Of a DNA stretch of 21,454 bases, positions 17,877-21,454 are shown one piece after another. How positions within the stretch are numbered: position 1 is the stretch's first letter; each line of letters begins with the position of its first letter. Source of the stretch: Sphaeroforma arctica JP610 (Eukaryota > Opisthokonta > Ichthyosporea > Ichthyophonida); the NCBI RefSeq assembly GCF_001186125.1, contig NW_014040471.1, positions 33,929 through 55,382 of the forward strand, in the 5' to 3' direction. The notes beneath the pieces are model-generated. The model saw only the letters and a program-made list of their open reading frames with translations. It was not told the origin of the DNA and searched no databases. The position numbers and the translations under genes were made by a program.

Positions 17877-20800
17877 TAGGGTTTAATCTAATATGTGACA
17901 TAATTTCATATTGAAACTTATAATTGTGATACCTTAATATTAGCGAGAGTATGTAGTCCATTGTGCAGATTGACAGATAGCATTCCTGATGTATATAGCT
18001 GACAATAGTAATAATATGTTCTTCCTTTGACTTTCGAGAATATCGAAACAGGCTGAATGTCTGTGAGTAGTATCAGAGTTATGTTATATATATGCAGCTG
18101 ATACCACTTTATAATAGTCAGACCTTCGCGACAAAAAATTATCGAGACTCAGAAGTTATTGTGATCGCAGAGCAGTATTGTCTGTCCGCCCCGGGGCGCT
18201 GACTACGTTGAGTATTAGCTGAAAAATAGTGCAAAAACATGATCCGCTTTCAGGAATCTTAGTGCAGCGTCGTTGATTAGATTATGTATGATGAATAAAC
18301 AGCTGTGGAAGACTACTGTTAATTATTCGGCAATTACACTATTGCTCGCAATATTGTGGGGCTGTGCACAAGCAGGCGGAAGCGGTACTGGGCAAACTTA
18401 GAGTATAATAATTCGATTTTGAGTGAACGATTTTGAGTGTTGAAACGGATGACGATTAGAGCCGATACCGCGAATTGAAAAGATTTATTCTTAGTTCTTA
18501 TCATTTCAGTAGTGTGTACCGATAGCGATGCTGGGCGAATCTGGTCGTTGGTATATTATTTCCTAGCTTTTGGTATAGCGATCCGACCATACCACTTCAA
18601 TTAGAGGCACAGTGCGCTGCATTGCGCCCGTGATGATCTGCGATAAACTGTGGTTCTCTATTGTAATCGTCGATTACTTAATACCTTGTGACCTACAGCT
18701 TCATATGTGAACTATTGTGCTCTCCATGCATACATGGACTGCTGACAAACAATAATGTTCGTCCAAATTGCAATGTCGTATCATGAAAACAATTTGTTGG
18801 GGGAATATTGGCCAACGCGAATGCAACATAGCGCCCCCGAATCGCGCTGAATGCTCTGAGAACCGGAACTACAGAGTTATCATCGTCAGAAATTTGGTAA
18901 GGTGAGTACTAAAAAAATAATATTCTTCGAGATCATCGAATTTAATTATATCTTTTTTAAGAAGTCGTTCCTAATAAATTGCATTGACGACTTCCTGTCT
19001 AGAACGACTCTAATTTGACTACATATATAACTTTTTTATTTTAAGTCTATTCTCACGAGCATGCACCGTTCGTTCCGAAGAGAACAGCTAAAATATAACT
19101 CGATCTTAGATATATTCACCACCACCAGAACGAATACCATTCGAAGTGCATTTAATAACAGTTCTCAGAATCTACAAAAGCGATATGAGATGCTTGATAA
19201 TATTAACGCCCGCATAACGAGTTCTCCAGCTAGATTTAATACTGTCTAAACTACCTCATTCGATATAGTAGAGTGAGATGTTAGAAAGATAAGTACGACA
19301 GCAGAAAAGTTGCTTTGGCTTGTGTAGGAATAATCCGGCTACATAACAGGAAATATATCGTCATTACGGAATATCATGTATTTTGATGACAATAGATAGT
19401 AAACTATAGTGAGCATCAATCCAGCAAGATTCATGGCTAATACTATACACCTTTTGCTGAGAATGCTATGAAATACGGCAAAAAGAAGAAAAAAAGGACT
19501 CAAGAGTCTCTATTGCATTCAAACCGAGCAAAACGACTTTCTTGGGAATTTTGCACTTGCATGTGCAGGACTACATCGGCGAGTGACTACTTCAAACTGC
19601 CACCATCAGAAAACCCCATTCAATATAGTGGTAGCAGATCAATTGACATTAGGTGGGAATCTATATCTTGCGCGAAGGGTTGTACTTCCTTGTGCTGGGC
19701 CAACAAAGCACTTTTCGCAGGCGCATGAGTAATTAATACATTATCAAGGAAAAGTGTCTTGCATTTGCAGGAGAAGAGAAGAGGAAGAAAAAAAAAACCT
19801 ATTTCAAAGTTTGCACGATTGACGAGCGGCTTCATGTCCTTGTAAATGTTGCAGAGTTCGACGTTTAAGCTTATCCTCTGCCACTAAATTACCATGTAAA
19901 ATGATGGTAATTGTACTGTAGCTTTAGCGAGCCTTTTTTTGTTTTGCATTCTGATGGTGCAGGGCTTCTCAAGTAAACTCTTCTCGAAATCGATGACTGC
20001 TTGAAAGCGAGTTGCTTGTTTTCCTTGTGAATGTTGTGCTTCTATTTTCGGGGCAGAACATTTGAACTCCAGCGTTTTTCGTGTCGAGCACGTTGCGTAG
20101 AAATACGGCCTCCGGTCAGTCTAAAATATCAAGATCAAATGAGATAACACATTGGTTTTTATTTGTATTTAAAATAATTTAATACAAGTTTTTTTTCTCC
20201 AATATTTCCAAAGTGTTCTAAATTCACTTTGATGGCTCCAATAGCCTGAGTATTTGGTATGAGTCATTTACTTGGACCTATTTGAGACGATAGTAGATGT
20301 AGGATATTATAAACTAAATTTTATATTCTCTGAACTACTACTTACAGGTTTTGGTCTTCCCGCCAATCTCCAAAATCCAATAGGTCTTTTCATTTTTTAA
20401 CTTTTCTTCAGCTAGAAATTTATTTATATTAGCTAATGTATTAACTTGACTTACGTTCTTATGTCAATCTACAAATTAGACATGTGGTCATGAACACTTA
20501 GTACTTCTAGTGAAGATTATTCAATAAAGAACAGCTAGAGGTACGTCCTGTGTGATCGAGGATATTAAGGCTCTAACCAAGAGGCAGTCCCGATCATTCT
20601 TACACAAGCTACCACAGCTAAATCCTAGCTGACTTAAATTGTATCTTAGGTTATATAACATAGTTTAAGACATAGAAATATCCATCGAAGTTTACAGTTG
20701 TTACTGTGGAGCAGCGTTTATTTTATAGTTGTGAATATTTTTCTTCGACGGTTACAAATGTTTTAGGATGATACACCACGAGTGGCCTCACTTATAATAT

Positions 20801-21420
20801 ATTAATGATTCGCTGACCATAGACAGGTAACCTTACCTAGCACTAAGAGCGTCTTCTATTAATAGGAATGGTAGTTGTCGTCATTAAATTGATAGCTTGT
20901 ACTCAATACAGCACAGAGAAATACGCCAAGTGCATCTGGTACGATGCTGTGCGTACACGGTGTTATTTTTTCTTATCGCTTATTCACTAGTCCTGCAGGC
21001 TTTCATAAAGGCATCAGTACAATATCCGCTACTATGTATATATCTACTAAATATACAACGCTCAGTACAACAGTAGTAAGACCAATGGAATGAAAGGATC
21101 AGAGACCATGGTCGATTCTATTGGGGTTTCCTGCAATGTTTTGATTATGTAAAAACCACGAGACTTGGAAAATTTCTGGTATTTTGCACACAAATTTACA
21201 AATACAAAAGACATACGTGAGTGTACACACATACACACAGAAACTACCGGATTTTGTCACGTCAAGCACGCGTTATCGATCAACAAATATCACAAAGTAA
21301 AGCTCGTTGCACTCTAGTTTCGATAGTATCTTTCAAAGCTGTATTCCTGATATATGTGTATGTCGAAGTTCGCAATGGGGAGATGGCGTGCATCTAAAGC
21401 CGAGAAATTTTGGTGGGAAA
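17877..21420. other. AT-rich region without recognised gene
   Basis: About 3.5 kb with only short frames (19061-19249 and 19468-19728 on plus, 19620-19835 on minus), none with a convincing domain. No tandem repeat, tRNA or further retroelement motif was recognised. A plausible splice acceptor (TTTGCAG) near 19770 has no partner exon. Confidence 0.5.
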
Positions 21421-21454
21421 CGTATCATATATATATACATACATACATACATAC
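21421..21454. repeat. ATATAT/CATA microsatellite at the window edge
   Basis: (AT)n passing into (CATA)n and continuing past the right end of the window. Confidence 0.9.

Noticed and set aside
18060-18085. GTATCAGAGTT resembling a plus-strand primer-binding site (TGGTATCAGAGC)
   Set aside because: Only a partial match, no LTR end precedes it and no gag follows; wrong orientation for the retroelement at 12146-16967.
19468-19835. Cys-containing frames on both strands suggestive of decayed zinc fingers
   Set aside because: No correctly spaced C2H2 motif on either strand; resemblance is loose.

Overview
This is nuclear DNA of an intron-rich eukaryote. Evidence: one nine-exon gene with GT-AG introns of 271-1076 bp, CTAAC/TACTAAC-type branch-site sequences, many microsatellites and minisatellites, and a decayed Ty1/copia-class retrotransposon. 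The host cannot be named from sequence alone. The one certain gene is a serine hydroxymethyltransferase (SHMT) whose diagnostic blocks ([34 protein letters not shown]) look more like plant, algal and amoebozoan enzymes than the animal SHMT1 type. A protist (amoebozoan, ichthyosporean, algal or stramenopile-like) is a reasonable but weak guess.

Layout. 1-200 is a GT microsatellite. 1042-1127 (minus) is a short possible first coding exon of another gene, with three CDK-type phosphorylation sites, ending at a perfect GTAAGT donor in ...VVYSDR; this recalls the start of the YSDRFIPSR box of Cdh1/Fizzy-related proteins. 1128-4632 is intergenic, with a dispersed 32-bp repeat and a CACTC/TCACA-rich tract. 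4633-11030 (plus) is the complete SHMT gene: nine exons, 459 codons, every junction in frame. Its introns hold most of the unusual structure: an 18-bp minisatellite (intron 1), a duplicated acceptor region (intron 4), a duplicated tail of exon 5 plus a 42-bp hairpin minisatellite and a 60-bp tandem pair (intron 5), and duplicated 28-bp and 19-bp modules before the acceptor of intron 7.

11031-11960 is 3' flank. About 11960-16967 (minus) is a broken copia-class LTR retrotransposon: from its 5' side, the pre-integrase region, integrase, a low-complexity spacer, reverse transcriptase, RNase H, a polypurine tract and a probable piece of 3' LTR. No gag, protease or 5' LTR was recognised. It carries its own internal tandem duplications. 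Two inverted-repeat elements (16968-17109 and 17631-17876) lie just beyond it. 17877-21454 is AT-rich with no recognisable gene, ending in a CATA microsatellite.

Functionally the window is one housekeeping gene of one-carbon metabolism in repeat-rich surroundings; no operon or gene cluster is visible. The clearest theme is repeated local tandem duplication inside the SHMT introns, in several cases duplicating splice-signal DNA itself.
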